A DNA stretch of 64,000 nt from Bradyrhizobium nitroreducens (GTDB lineage Bacteria; Pseudomonadota; Alphaproteobacteria; Rhizobiales; Xanthobacteraceae): contig NZ_LFJC01000003.1 in assembly GCF_002776695.1 (NCBI RefSeq), forward strand, positions 4,391,981 through 4,455,980, in the 5' to 3' direction. The notes beneath the pieces were generated by a model. The model was not told the origin of the DNA and ran no database searches. It worked only from the letters and a program-made list of their open reading frames with translations. A program made the translations under genes and the position numbers. Shown here one piece after another: positions 51,791 to 61,040 of this stretch (its first letter is position 1; the number at the start of each line of letters is the position of its first letter).

Positions 51791-52653
51791 GCCTCCGGCC
51801 TCTCGCCGACCGTGACCTTGAAGCTGACGGGCTCGCCGCCGCGTCGCGCCGCGACATCGACCACCGCGCCGACGCTTGTCGGACCCAGCGTTCGCGACAG
51901 CGCGCGTACGCCGGAGAGCTTCTGGTCGTTGACCGCGACGATCACGTCGCCCTGGCGGATGCCGGCCGCGGCCGAGGGGCCGGCCTTGTCGACGTTCATC
52001 ACCATCGCGCCGATGCCGTCGTCGAGCCGAACCGGCTGCAGCCCGAGGCCGAGATAGCCGCGCGCGATGCGGCCGCGCGTCTCGAGCTGGGCTGTGACGC
52101 GCTCGATCGTCGCCGTCGGGATCACCAGCACGCGCCGCGGGCCGAGCACGGCCATGCCGAACGCTTGCCCCGATGCATCGAGCGCGAGGCCGCCCTGCTG
52201 GGCGGGACGCAGGCGCACGTCGAGCTCGATCCGCGCATCGATCTCGCCGCCGCGCAAGGAGCGCCAGCCATTGCCGGAGGCCGACACCATTCCCAGCGCC
52301 GCGCTCGGCGTCTCGCGGTTGGTGGCGACCACGATCGACAATGCACCCAGCGGCGGGATGGTTGCGGCGAGCTTGACCGGAGCCGTCGCGACGTCGGCGC
52401 GCAGCAGCGCGATATCGGTGGTGTGGTCGCGGCCCACGATCGTGGCGGCGACCCTGCTGCCGTCGGCGAGGCCGATCTCGACTTCGCCCTCGTCGGCCAG
52501 CGCCTCGTCGGCGGTGACGATCAGGCCGCTTTTCCAGGCAAAGCCGGTCGCGCGGGAGCGGTGCGAGTGCACGGAGACGACGGAGGGCGCGGCGCGCGCC
52601 GCGAGGTCCGCGAGGGCGGACGAGAGTGAGGACAGGGCGGTAAGGTCGGTCAT
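51787..52653 (-). CDS. HtrA-like PDZ protein with degenerate protease domain
   Basis: A 288-residue S1C-type protein with a C-terminal PDZ domain (about 192-280; GYLGLGLQPVRLDDGIGAMV, AAAGIRQGDVIVAVNDQKLS). The catalytic Asp is present (Asp80 in DHTTDIALLR), but the His motif TNxHVV is replaced by TADEAL and the Ser motif GNSGGP by AQQGGL (Gln153). It should therefore be proteolytically inactive. No signal peptide or membrane helix is seen, so it appears cytoplasmic, unusual for HtrA. It is coupled to the LuxR-type regulator and may act as a peptide-binding sensor. Confidence 0.86.
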   Translation of the reverse strand: MTDLTALSSLSSALADLAARAAPSVVSVHSHRSRATGFAWKSGLIVTADEALADEGEVEIGLADGSRVAATIVGRDHTTDIALLRADVATAPVKLAATIPPLGALSIVVATNRETPSAALGMVSASGNGWRSLRGGEIDARIELDVRLRPAQQGGLALDASGQAFGMAVLGPRRVLVIPTATIERVTAQLETRGRIARGYLGLGLQPVRLDDGIGAMVMNVDKAGPSAAAGIRQGDVIVAVNDQKLSGVRALSRTLGPTSVGAVVDVAARRGGEPVSFKVTVGERPEA

Positions 52654-52835
52654 GGCAAGCTCCTGTAGATCGTCCCCAATCTGGGATGTCGCGGGCGATT
52701 GCGAAACTGGCCGGGTGGCCAGGACAAGGCCGCTCGTTCAGACCACGGCCGACGAACATGTGATTGGGAGCGCCTCACGGGAACGTGTAGCAGTTCCGAA
52801 ATTCCACCCCATGGCCCCAAGAATTGCGAGTTCTC

Positions 52836-53801
52836 ATGACCATCGACCTCACCCGCCGCACCCTGCTCCAGCTCGCCGGCGCCACCTCGCTCGCGATGGC
52901 GGCCGCAGCTGCGGCGCGGGCCGAGGGTGCGCCGCAGGGTAGCGGGCCGACCTATGCCAGCCGTACCCCGATGCGGATCGGCATGGTGACGCTGCGGGTG
53001 AAGAACCTCGACAGGGTCGTCGACTATTACCGCGACGTGATCGGGCTCACCGTGATGGAACGCTCGGGCATCGCGGCGAAGCTCGGCACGTCAGGCGTCA
53101 CGCTGCTGGTGCTGGAGGCGCGGCCCGATGCGGCCATCGAGCCGCGCAGCGCCGCCGGTCTCTACCACACCGCCTTCCTGATGCCGACCCGCAAGGATCT
53201 GGCGCGCTGGCTGGTTCACGCCGCCTCGCATCGCGTCAAGCTGTCGGGCTTTGCCGATCACCTCGTCAGCGAGTCCGTCTATCTCGATGACCCCGAAGGC
53301 AACGGCATCGAGGTCTATGCCGACCGCGATCCCGCGCAATGGCAATGGAGCGAGGGCAGCGTGAAGATGGCGACCGACGAGCTCGACATCCCCGACCTGC
53401 TGTCGCTGACCAATACGCGCGTGCCCGATTATGCCAGGGCGCCGGAGGGCCTGCGCATCGGCCACATGCATCTGCGGGTCGGCGATCTCGCGCAGGCCGG
53501 AAATTTCTATCATGGCGCGATCGGTCTCGATCCCACCCGCAGCCGTAACGGCGCGGCGTTCCTGTCGTCGGGCCGCTATCACCATCACCTCGGCATGAAC
53601 GTCTGGCAGAGCGAGGGCGCGGGCCTGCGCGACGATCAGACGACCGGCCTTGCCTGGTTCTCGCTGGTGACGGAGAAGCCGGACATTCTCGCCGCCCAGG
53701 AGCAGCGCCTGCGCAAGGGCGGCGCGAAAGTCTCGGCGCTGGCGGATGGGCTGGAGGCGATCGATCCCTGGGGGACGCGGGTGCGGCTGCTCAAAGCCTG
53801 A
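52836..53801 (+). CDS. Tat-exported VOC-family (glyoxalase/ring-cleaving dioxygenase-like) protein
   Basis: About 321 residues with a Tat leader (LTRRTLLQLAGATSLAMAAA). Two vicinal-oxygen-chelate modules follow: MRIGMVTLRVKNLDRVVDYY and GLRIGHMHLRVGDLAQAGNF. The layout resembles CatE-type catechol-2,3-dioxygenases. Candidate metal ligands are His in LYHTAFL and HMHLRV and Glu in GNGIEVYAD. Export through Tat suggests cofactor loading in the cytoplasm and a periplasmic role; the substrate is unknown. The start ATG 52836 is preferred over an upstream TTG. It is divergent from the HtrA-like gene. Confidence 0.87.
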   Translation: MTIDLTRRTLLQLAGATSLAMAAAAAARAEGAPQGSGPTYASRTPMRIGMVTLRVKNLDRVVDYYRDVIGLTVMERSGIAAKLGTSGVTLLVLEARPDAAIEPRSAAGLYHTAFLMPTRKDLARWLVHAASHRVKLSGFADHLVSESVYLDDPEGNGIEVYADRDPAQWQWSEGSVKMATDELDIPDLLSLTNTRVPDYARAPEGLRIGHMHLRVGDLAQAGNFYHGAIGLDPTRSRNGAAFLSSGRYHHHLGMNVWQSEGAGLRDDQTTGLAWFSLVTEKPDILAAQEQRLRKGGAKVSALADGLEAIDPWGTRVRLLKA

Positions 53802-53815
53802 ACGAGCGGCCTGTT

Positions 53816-54952
53816 TCAGCCTGCAGCACGTTCGACGACGACGTCCTGGTCCGACCAGGTCCAGCGTCCGCCTCCACTGCGCTTTGCGACGTAGAGGGCG
53901 CGGTCGACGCGATCCAGCAGCTGCGAGGCCTTGGCTGCGGTTACCGGGCCGGTGCTGACGAGAATGCCGGCGCTCGCCGCGATGCGGACCGGAATGTCCG
54001 CCAGCAGGAACGGCATCGAGAGATCGCGAATGGCCCGACGCGCCAGCGCGAGCGCTTCCTCGCGGCCGTCGTCACCTGCCGCAACCGGCTTGAGCATCAG
54101 GAACTCGTCGCCGCCGAAGCGTGCGGCGATGCCGGCGCTGCCGACGCAGAACGACAGCCGCTCCGCGACCTGACGCAGCAGGTCGTCGCCGGCTTGATGG
54201 CCGTGACGGTCGTTGACCGGCTTGAAGCCGTCGAGATCGATTGCGACGATGGCGAAGTCGTCCTGTGTCTCCGCCAGCGCCTGGAAGAACGCGGCGCGAT
54301 TCGGCAGTCCCGTGAGGAAGTCGTGGGTGGCCTGCCGCGCCAGCCGGTGCTTGGCTTCGAGGCGTTCCACGAAGGCGGCGCTGAGATGCCTAGAGGCCTC
54401 GCGCAGGGTCAGCCAGAAGAACACCAGCATGATCGCGCCGATCTTGTAGGCGAATTCCGGCCGCAGCAGGCCGCCGACGATGGTCGGCATCAGCAGCACG
54501 GCGGCCGTGTTGAGGATGATCCACGGACGGATCGCCGCGCGCGAAACCATGCCGACGCAGAACGACATCGAGAGCCCGAACGCGATCCAGGCGCCAGGAT
54601 CGTCGTCGATCTCGAGCGCGCGATAGGAGAGCATGCCGAGCGCAAGCCCAAAGGCGGATGCGCCGGCCCCGTAGAGCCGCTCCCAGCGGATCACGTCAGC
54701 ATCGGAGAATTGCGCCGCGCGCGACCGGTAGCGGAACAGGGAATAGATGCGGGCCGCGGCCGTGATGAAGATGAGGACCGAGATCACGACATAGCCGATA
54801 TCGCCGCTCATGACGGCGAGCGCCACGGCACCCGTCACCGAGGTGACGCCGATGGCGGAAACCTGCGGCAGCGACGTGTACAGGAGATCGACGAGCTCGC
54901 GCCGGATGCGCGGATCGGGATGCAGATACCTGGACAGCAATGTGAGAGGCAT
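53816..54952 (-). CDS. Membrane-bound diguanylate cyclase (GGDEF)
   Basis: A 378-residue protein. Residues ~30-185 contain about five or six membrane helices; the GGDEF domain covers about 210-375 (ATHDFLTGLPNRAAFF, then ARFGGDEFLML at 277-287). The active-site motif is intact, so it should make cyclic di-GMP. The RxxD inhibitory site five residues ahead is absent (GSAG instead), so no classical product inhibition. The N-terminal membrane part is probably the sensor. The start ATG 54952 has a gtgagagg ribosome site. Single gene, convergent with the VOC gene. Confidence 0.92.
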   Translation of the reverse strand: MPLTLLSRYLHPDPRIRRELVDLLYTSLPQVSAIGVTSVTGAVALAVMSGDIGYVVISVLIFITAAARIYSLFRYRSRAAQFSDADVIRWERLYGAGASAFGLALGMLSYRALEIDDDPGAWIAFGLSMSFCVGMVSRAAIRPWIILNTAAVLLMPTIVGGLLRPEFAYKIGAIMLVFFWLTLREASRHLSAAFVERLEAKHRLARQATHDFLTGLPNRAAFFQALAETQDDFAIVAIDLDGFKPVNDRHGHQAGDDLLRQVAERLSFCVGSAGIAARFGGDEFLMLKPVAAGDDGREEALALARRAIRDLSMPFLLADIPVRIAASAGILVSTGPVTAAKASQLLDRVDRALYVAKRSGGGRWTWSDQDVVVERAAG

Positions 54953-55142
54953 GCCGGCACCATCGCCGCCACTCCCTAAGATTGGGTAGGAGAGGGGCGT
55001 GACATGATGGCCGGCGTGCAACGTCCTTAAGAAGTGGTCAATGCACGCGCTTGCTGGCAATTTTGTTGCGTGTTAGCAGCAATGCCGGGTGGGCGACGCC
55101 GGCTTGTCGGTGTGCTCCCGGCCTTCCTCATTGGACTCCGAC

Positions 55143-56021
55143 ATGGCCGAATTTCACGGTGTGTTTCCCTATCTGGTGTCACCCGTCGATGCCGACGGCA
55201 CCGTGCGCACCAAAATCCTCGGCAAACTCTGCGACGATCTGATCGGAGCCGGCGTGCATGGGCTGACGCCGCTCGGCTCGACCGGCGAATTCGCCTATCT
55301 CAATGCTGCGCAACGGGCAGCTGTCGTACAGACCACGATCGAGGCCGCAAGTGGCCGCGTGCCCGTGATCGCGGGCGTCGCCTCGACCTCGACGGCGGAT
55401 GCGGTGGCACAGGCGAGGGCGTATCAGACGCTCGGTGCCAACGGCATCCTGGCGATCCTTGAAGCGTATTTTCCGCTCGCCGACGCGCAGGTCGAATCCT
55501 ACTTCCGCGCCATTGCGGATGCCGTCGACATTCCCGTCGTCATCTACACCAACCCGCAATTCCAGCGCTCCGATCTCACCCTCGACGTCATCGCGCGCCT
55601 CGCCGAGCATCCGCGCATCGGCTACATCAAGGACGCCTCGACCAATACCGGCCGTCTGCTCTCGATCATGAATCGCTGCGGGGATTCCTTGCGCGTATTC
55701 TCCGCCTCCGCCCACATCCCGGCCGCGGTGATGCTGATCGGCGGCCTCGGCTGGATGGCGGGCCCGGCCTGCATCATCCCGCGCCAGAGCGTCGCGCTCT
55801 ACGACCTCTGCAAGGCCGGCCGCTGGGACGAGGCCATGGCGCTGCAGCGCAGGCTGTGGCGCATCAACGAAGCCTTCGCCCGCTTCAACCTCGCCGCCTG
55901 CATCAAGGCGGGGCTGTCGATCCAGGGCTACGATGTCGGCGACCCCATCCCGCCGCAGGCCTCGCTGACGGCCGATGCGCGCAAGGTCGTGGAAGCGGCG
56001 CTAAGGGAGCTCTCTCGGTAG
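55143..56021 (+). CDS. Dihydrodipicolinate synthase/N-acetylneuraminate lyase-family protein
   Basis: A 292-residue class I aldolase/lyase. GLTPLGSTGEFAYL carries the carboxylate-binding GSTGE motif, VVIYTNPQF the catalytic Tyr and IGYIKDASTNTGRL the Schiff-base Lys. DapA paralogues act on many 2-keto acids (KDG, keto-deoxy sugars, hydroxy-ketoglutarate); this one lies away from lysine genes. It could complete KDG breakdown from the uxu locus 26 kb away, but nothing in the sequence proves it. It follows the divergent GGDEF gene and is followed by a repeat. Confidence 0.88.
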   Translation: MAEFHGVFPYLVSPVDADGTVRTKILGKLCDDLIGAGVHGLTPLGSTGEFAYLNAAQRAAVVQTTIEAASGRVPVIAGVASTSTADAVAQARAYQTLGANGILAILEAYFPLADAQVESYFRAIADAVDIPVVIYTNPQFQRSDLTLDVIARLAEHPRIGYIKDASTNTGRLLSIMNRCGDSLRVFSASAHIPAAVMLIGGLGWMAGPACIIPRQSVALYDLCKAGRWDEAMALQRRLWRINEAFARFNLAACIKAGLSIQGYDVGDPIPPQASLTADARKVVEAALRELSR

Positions 56022-56103
56022 CCGTCATTCCGGGGCGATGCGCAGCATCGAACCCGGAATCTCGAGATTCCGGGTTCGTCCTTCGGACGCCCCGGAATGA
56101 CGG
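56022..56103. repeat. Palindromic intergenic repeat (same family as 25274)
   Basis: An 82-nt element bounded by ccgtcattccggggc and gccccggaatgacgg, with inner gaacccggaatctcgagattccgggttc forming a near-perfect hairpin. It directly abuts the stop codon of the DapA-family gene. Confidence 0.9.
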
Positions 56104-56221
56104 CCTCAATATGGCATGACGAATCCGTGCATATCCCGCCCAAAACCGCAGCTGGCATGCCTCCGGTCGATCCGCTAAAAGGCTGCCCGCAGTTTCGAAA
56201 AGACCCTGAGGATCCCACGGA

Positions 56222-58543
56222 ATGAACATTCTTCCCGGCAATTTGCGTTTCGGAGCGGGGCAGCCCGTCAAGCGTTTGGAAGACCAGCGGCTGCTGACCG
56301 GGAAGGGGCAATTCATCGACGACAAGCCGGCCGACGGCGCGCTGTGGTTGCACGTGCTGCGCTCGCCGCATGCGCATGCCAGGATCAGCTCGATCGACAC
56401 CAGCGCCGCGGCTGCGATGCCTGGTGTCGTCGCGATCTACACCGGGGCCGACCTCGTCAAGGACGACATCGGCAGCATCCCGACGCTGAGCATCTTCAAG
56501 CGCCCCGACGGCAAGCCGATGACCGTGCCGCCGCGACGGCTGCTTGCCCATGAGGTCGTGCGCTATGCTGGCGAGGCCGTGGCGGCTGTCGTGGCTGCCT
56601 CGCGCGTGGAGGCGCAGAGCGCGGCCGAGGCAATCGTTGTCGAATACGACGTGCAGCCCGCGGTGGTCGATCCGGTCGAGGCCGTGAAGCCCGGCGCGCC
56701 CGTGGTGTGGCCGGAGGCGCCCGACAACATCGTCGGCGCGATGGCTTATGGCGACGCTGCCAAGGTGGACGAAGCCTTTGCCAAGGCCGCGCACACCGTC
56801 GAGCTCGATCTCGTCAGCCAGCGGCTCGTTCCTTCCGCGATGGAGCCGCGTTCGACCATCGCCGAGATCGACAAGAAGACCGGACGTCTGCTGCTGCACG
56901 TGCAGTCGCAGACGCCGGCCTCGACCCGTGACGTGCTGGCGGAGGCCGTGCTGAAGCGCCCCAAGGACAGCGTCCGCGTGCTGGTCGGCGACATCGGCGG
57001 CGGCTTCGGCCAGAAGACCAACCTCTATCCCGAGGACGGCATCGTCGCCTATGCCGCGACCAAGCTGAGCAAGAAGATCCGCTGGCGCGGCGACCGCACC
57101 GACGAGTTCGTCGGCGGTACCCATGGCCGCGACTTGACCTCGACCGCCTCCTTCGCGCTCGACGAGAAGGGCAAGGTGCTGGCCTATCGCGTCAAGTCGA
57201 TCGGCTGCACCGGCGCCTATTCTTCGGGCGCGGCGAACATCATTCCGCTGGTGCTCGGGCCGTTCGTGCAGACCGGCGTCTACGATCTGCCGCTGGTGCA
57301 TTTCGAGGTGAAGTCGGTGATGACCCACACCGCGCCGGTCGGCGCCTATCGCGGCGCGGGTCGCCCGGAGGCGGTGTTCATCGTCGAGCGTCTGTTTGAC
57401 GCTGCTGCCCGAAAAATCGGCATGGATCCGCGCGCCATCCGCAAAGCCAATTACATCAAGCCGGCGCAGCTGCCCTACACCAACGCCGCCGGGCAGGTCT
57501 ACGATTCCGGCGCCTTCGCGCACATGCTCGACCGCGCCGTGAAGCTCGCCGACTGGGACGGCTTTGCCGCGCGCAAGAAGGCCGCGAAGAAGAAGGGCCT
57601 GCTCTACGGCCGGGGTCTCACCTCCTACATCGAATGGACCGGCGGCCGCGCCCACACCGAGAAGGTCAGCCTGCACGCGACCTCGCAAGGCCGCGTCGTG
57701 CTGCATTCCGGCACCATGGCGATGGGGCAGGGGCTGCAGACGACGTATACCCAGATGATCTCCGACACGCTGGGCATCCCCATGGACAAGATCGACGTCG
57801 TCCAGGGCGACACCGATCTCGCCATGGGCTTCGGCAGCGTGGGCTCGCGCTCGCTGTTCGTCGGCGGCACGGCGGTCGCGGTCTCCTCCAACGACCTGAT
57901 CCAGAAGGCGCGCGAGAAGGCGGCCAACGTGCTGGAGACTTCGGTCGAGGACATCGAGTATCAGGGCGGCATGCTCACCGTGGTCGGCACCGACCGCCGC
58001 ATCAGCCTGTTCGATCTCGCCGAGAAGGAAGGCGGCGCCAAGCTCAGCGTCGATTCCGAAGGCGAGGTGGACGGTCCGAGCTGGCCGAACGGCACCCATA
58101 TCTGCGAGGTCGAGATCGATCCGGAGACCGGCGTTTCCAAGGTCGTGCGCTACACCACGGTCGACGACGTCGGCGTCGCCGTGAACCCGATGCTGGTCAC
58201 CGGCCAGATCCATGGCGGCGTCGCGCAGGGCATCGGCCAGGCGCTGTATGAGGGCGTGTCCTACGACGCCGACGGCCAGCTGCTGACCGCGAGCTACCAG
58301 GACTATTGCATCCCCCGCGCCGACGACGTGCCGCCGATCGTGGTGACGCTGGATGATTCCGCGCCCTGCCGCACCAATCCGCTCGGCGCAAAAGGCTGCG
58401 GCGAATCCGGCGCGATCGGCGGTCCGCCCTGCGTCACCAACGGCGTGATGGACGCACTCGCCGAGCTCGGCATCACCCAGCTCAACACGCCGCTGACGCC
58501 GCAGAAGATCTGGCAGGCGATCAGGGACGCGAAGGCGGGTTAA
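56222..58543 (+). CDS. Molybdenum hydroxylase large subunit (xanthine dehydrogenase/CoxL family)
   Basis: A 773-residue molybdopterin-binding subunit. It shows the GDIGGGFGQKT loop, AYRGAGRPEAVF, the TMAMGQGLQTTYTQM region and the C-terminal active-site GAKGCGESGAIGGPP with its catalytic Glu. The AYRGAGR loop is not the AYRCSFR of aerobic CO dehydrogenase form I, so it is a form II or other hydroxylase. The FAD (CoxM) and 2Fe-2S (CoxS) partner subunits are not adjacent, which is unusual. The substrate, perhaps an aldehyde or N-heterocycle, cannot be told. Confidence 0.92.
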   Translation: MNILPGNLRFGAGQPVKRLEDQRLLTGKGQFIDDKPADGALWLHVLRSPHAHARISSIDTSAAAAMPGVVAIYTGADLVKDDIGSIPTLSIFKRPDGKPMTVPPRRLLAHEVVRYAGEAVAAVVAASRVEAQSAAEAIVVEYDVQPAVVDPVEAVKPGAPVVWPEAPDNIVGAMAYGDAAKVDEAFAKAAHTVELDLVSQRLVPSAMEPRSTIAEIDKKTGRLLLHVQSQTPASTRDVLAEAVLKRPKDSVRVLVGDIGGGFGQKTNLYPEDGIVAYAATKLSKKIRWRGDRTDEFVGGTHGRDLTSTASFALDEKGKVLAYRVKSIGCTGAYSSGAANIIPLVLGPFVQTGVYDLPLVHFEVKSVMTHTAPVGAYRGAGRPEAVFIVERLFDAAARKIGMDPRAIRKANYIKPAQLPYTNAAGQVYDSGAFAHMLDRAVKLADWDGFAARKKAAKKKGLLYGRGLTSYIEWTGGRAHTEKVSLHATSQGRVVLHSGTMAMGQGLQTTYTQMISDTLGIPMDKIDVVQGDTDLAMGFGSVGSRSLFVGGTAVAVSSNDLIQKAREKAANVLETSVEDIEYQGGMLTVVGTDRRISLFDLAEKEGGAKLSVDSEGEVDGPSWPNGTHICEVEIDPETGVSKVVRYTTVDDVGVAVNPMLVTGQIHGGVAQGIGQALYEGVSYDADGQLLTASYQDYCIPRADDVPPIVVTLDDSAPCRTNPLGAKGCGESGAIGGPPCVTNGVMDALAELGITQLNTPLTPQKIWQAIRDAKAG

Positions 58544-58572
58544 CGCTCATTGTTGCGCTGGCTGGGACGACA

Positions 58573-58670
58573 AACTCCGCTGTCGTCCCGGACCAGCGCG
58601 CCCCAAAATCATTGCTGCGGAGTATGGGTCCCGGATCTGCGCTTACGCTTGTCCGGGACGACAGCGGAGT
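58573..58670. repeat. Palindromic intergenic repeat
   Basis: Perfect 18-nt inverted ends, actccgctgtcgtcccgg (58573-58590) and ccgggacgacagcggagt (58653-58670), enclosing 62 nt. It lies between convergent genes and may serve as terminator for both. Confidence 0.9.
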
Positions 58671-58684
58671 GCGGGCTACCGGAG

Positions 58685-59881
58685 TCAAATCCCCAGCATC
58701 ATCTTCGCGATGATATCGCGCTGGATCTCCGAGGTGCCGCCGAAGATGGTGTAGGCGCGGCCGTTGAGATATTCCGGCACCACCGTCAGCATCTCCTCAG
58801 GCGTCGCCGGCTCGTGGTTGAGCTTGTAGAGCGGGCGCATCGGCTCGACGGCGAGCGCGTCGTGGCCGATCACGTCGACGCCTAAGCGCGTCACGGCCTG
58901 GCGGATTTCGCTGTTGCGCAGCTTCAGGATCGACGACACCGCGCCGGGGTTCTGTCCGGTCTGCAGCGCAGAGAGCACGCGCAGCTCGGTCATCTCCAGC
59001 GCGTCGATGTCGACCTCGACCTCGGAGATGCGCGCGGCGATGTCAGGGCTGTCGATGGCGCGGCCCGTCAGGTCGGACTCGGCAAGATCCGCAATCGCCT
59101 TCAGCCCCTCGCGCAGCTTGGCTGACGCAATCCCCGAGCCGCGCTCGAACTCGAGCAGATATTTGCCGTAGGTCCAGCCCTTGCCCTCCTCACCGACGCG
59201 GTTGGCGACGGGTACGCGGACGTCGTCGAAGAACACCTGGTTGACCTCGTGGTCGCCGCCGATGGTGAGGATCGGGCGCGTCGTGATACCCGGCGTCTTC
59301 ATGTCGATCAGGATGAAGCTGATGCCGTCCTGCTGCCGCGGCCCGTCGTTGGTGCGCACCAGCGCGAACATGCGGTTGGCGTGGTGGGCATGCGTGGTCC
59401 AGATCTTGGTGCCGTTGATGATGTAGTCGTCGCCGTCGCGCACCGCGCGCGTCTTCAGCGAGGAGAGATCGGAGCCGGAGCCCGGCTCGGAATAGCCCTG
59501 GCACCAATAGTCCTCGCCGGAGAGGATTCGCGGCAGGTAGAAGTTCTTCTGCTCCGGCGAGCCGAAGCCGATGATGACGGGCCCGACCATCTTCACGCCC
59601 ATCACGTTGACATTGGGCACGCCGGCCCGCGCGCATTCGGTCTCGAAGATCCAGCGCTGCGCCGGCGTCCAGGCCGGGCCGCCGTATTCGACCGGCCAGC
59701 CCGGCGCGCCCCAGCCGTTGGCGTGCAGCGCGCGCTGCCAGGCCATGCCGATATCAGGGTCGGAGAACACCGATGGCGTCAGCGCAGTCGCGCGCTTCAT
59801 CTCCTCGGTGAGATTCCGGGCGATGAAGCTGCGCACCTCACTCTGGAAGGCACGCTCCTCGGCATTGAATGACAGGTCCAT
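58685..59881 (-). CDS. Acyl-CoA dehydrogenase, subunit-like A
   Basis: A 398-residue flavoprotein dehydrogenase. N-terminal helices lead to CQGYSEPGSGSDLSSLKTRA, the FAD- and substrate-binding middle strand region, and WTTHAHHANRMFALVRT. The C-terminal IFGGTSEIQRDIIAKMML is the FAD-binding end of the family. It is last in a three-gene minus-strand operon, 15 bp after the second dehydrogenase gene. Two adjacent non-identical dehydrogenases suggest a heteromeric enzyme for a bulky acyl-CoA, such as a steroid or branched side chain. Confidence 0.92.
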   Translation of the reverse strand: MDLSFNAEERAFQSEVRSFIARNLTEEMKRATALTPSVFSDPDIGMAWQRALHANGWGAPGWPVEYGGPAWTPAQRWIFETECARAGVPNVNVMGVKMVGPVIIGFGSPEQKNFYLPRILSGEDYWCQGYSEPGSGSDLSSLKTRAVRDGDDYIINGTKIWTTHAHHANRMFALVRTNDGPRQQDGISFILIDMKTPGITTRPILTIGGDHEVNQVFFDDVRVPVANRVGEEGKGWTYGKYLLEFERGSGIASAKLREGLKAIADLAESDLTGRAIDSPDIAARISEVEVDIDALEMTELRVLSALQTGQNPGAVSSILKLRNSEIRQAVTRLGVDVIGHDALAVEPMRPLYKLNHEPATPEEMLTVVPEYLNGRAYTIFGGTSEIQRDIIAKMMLGI

Positions 59882-59896
59882 GAGGCTCTCCCGGTG

Positions 59897-61036
59897 TCAG
59901 GCTCTGCGGCCAAGCTCGGCGTGGCGGGCATAGTGATGCGCGCTGCCGCCGAACAGCGTGTCGAAGGCGACGAGGCGCTTGAAATAGGCGCCGACCTCCA
60001 GCTCCTCGGTGACGCCCATGCCGCCATGGAGCTGGATCGACTGCTCGCCGACGAAGCGGGCGCATTTGCCGATCTTGGCTTTCGCGCCCGACGCGGCCCG
60101 GGCCCGCTCGGTCGGCGGGCTGTCCACCTTGAGCGCCGCCCGCAGCGCCATCGAGCGCGCCTCATCGACCTGCATCGCCATGTCGGCGAGGCGGTGGCGG
60201 ATCACCTGGTTGGCGGAGAGCGGCCGGCCGAACTGCTTTCGGATCTTGGTGTAGTCGAGCGTGGTCTCCAGCAGCGTCTGCATGATGCCGACGGCTTCCG
60301 CGCCTAATGCGGCCATGGTGCGGTCGACGGCCCATTCGATCGCGGGCAGCGCGTCATGGCCGTCGCCGAGCAGCGCGTCTTCGGGCAGATGCACGTCGGC
60401 CAGCTCGAGGTTGCAGGCGCGTCCGCCGCCGAGGCGCGCGTAGTCCGACATCGCAAGGCCGTCCGCCGTCGCTGGCAGAACGAACAGACCGATCCGCCCT
60501 GATGGACCGTGATGGTCGTGGATGAGCGCGGAGACGATGATCTCGTCAGCAGCGTGGCCGTCGAGCACCGCAATTTTGCTGCCGGAAAGACGCCAGCCTT
60601 GCGCGGTTTTGGTCGCTGACGTCGCGACCTTGGCGAGATCGAACCGCGCTGCGCGCTCGGAATGCGCGAAGGCGAGCTTCAGGGACCCGTCCGCTACTTT
60701 GGGCAGGCTTGCCTGCTTCTGCTCGGTCGTGCCGCATCTGGCGATCAGCCCGGCTCCCAGCACCACGGTCGCGACATAGGGCTCGGACACCAGTCCGCGG
60801 CCGAAGGCTTCCATCAGGATGCCGATGTCGATCGCGCCGCCGCCGAGCCCGTCGAACTCCTCAGGGATAGGCAGCGCCAGCCAGCCGAGCTCGGCGAACT
60901 GCTTCCACACCGCAGGGCTGAAGCCCAGCGGATCGTTCGCCATCTTGCGGCGGTGATCGGCATCGTAGCTGCCGGCCACGAAACGCTCCGCGCTCTCGCG
61001 CAGCAGCTTCTGCTCGTCACTGAGATTGAGGTCCAT
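59897..61036 (-). CDS. Acyl-CoA dehydrogenase, subunit-like B
   Basis: A 379-residue acyl-CoA dehydrogenase-family protein (SDEQKLLRESAERFVAGSYD at the start; TKIRKQFGRPLSANQVIRHR and LHGGMGVTEELEVGAYFKRL near the end). It differs strongly from its neighbour: the middle strand region lacks the usual EPGSGSD-type motif (AFAHSERAARFDLAKV instead). The pair may form an alpha2beta2 enzyme in which one partner is catalytic. It is 4 bp from the upstream enoyl-CoA hydratase gene. Confidence 0.9.
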   Translation of the reverse strand: MDLNLSDEQKLLRESAERFVAGSYDADHRRKMANDPLGFSPAVWKQFAELGWLALPIPEEFDGLGGGAIDIGILMEAFGRGLVSEPYVATVVLGAGLIARCGTTEQKQASLPKVADGSLKLAFAHSERAARFDLAKVATSATKTAQGWRLSGSKIAVLDGHAADEIIVSALIHDHHGPSGRIGLFVLPATADGLAMSDYARLGGGRACNLELADVHLPEDALLGDGHDALPAIEWAVDRTMAALGAEAVGIMQTLLETTLDYTKIRKQFGRPLSANQVIRHRLADMAMQVDEARSMALRAALKVDSPPTERARAASGAKAKIGKCARFVGEQSIQLHGGMGVTEELEVGAYFKRLVAFDTLFGGSAHHYARHAELGRRA

Positions 61037-61040
61037 GGTT

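Noticed and set aside
55928..58213. A 761-codon minus-strand frame across the molybdenum hydroxylase gene
   Set aside because: The plus-strand gene has all active-site motifs; the minus frame runs on through an intergenic repeat and has no recognisable domain.
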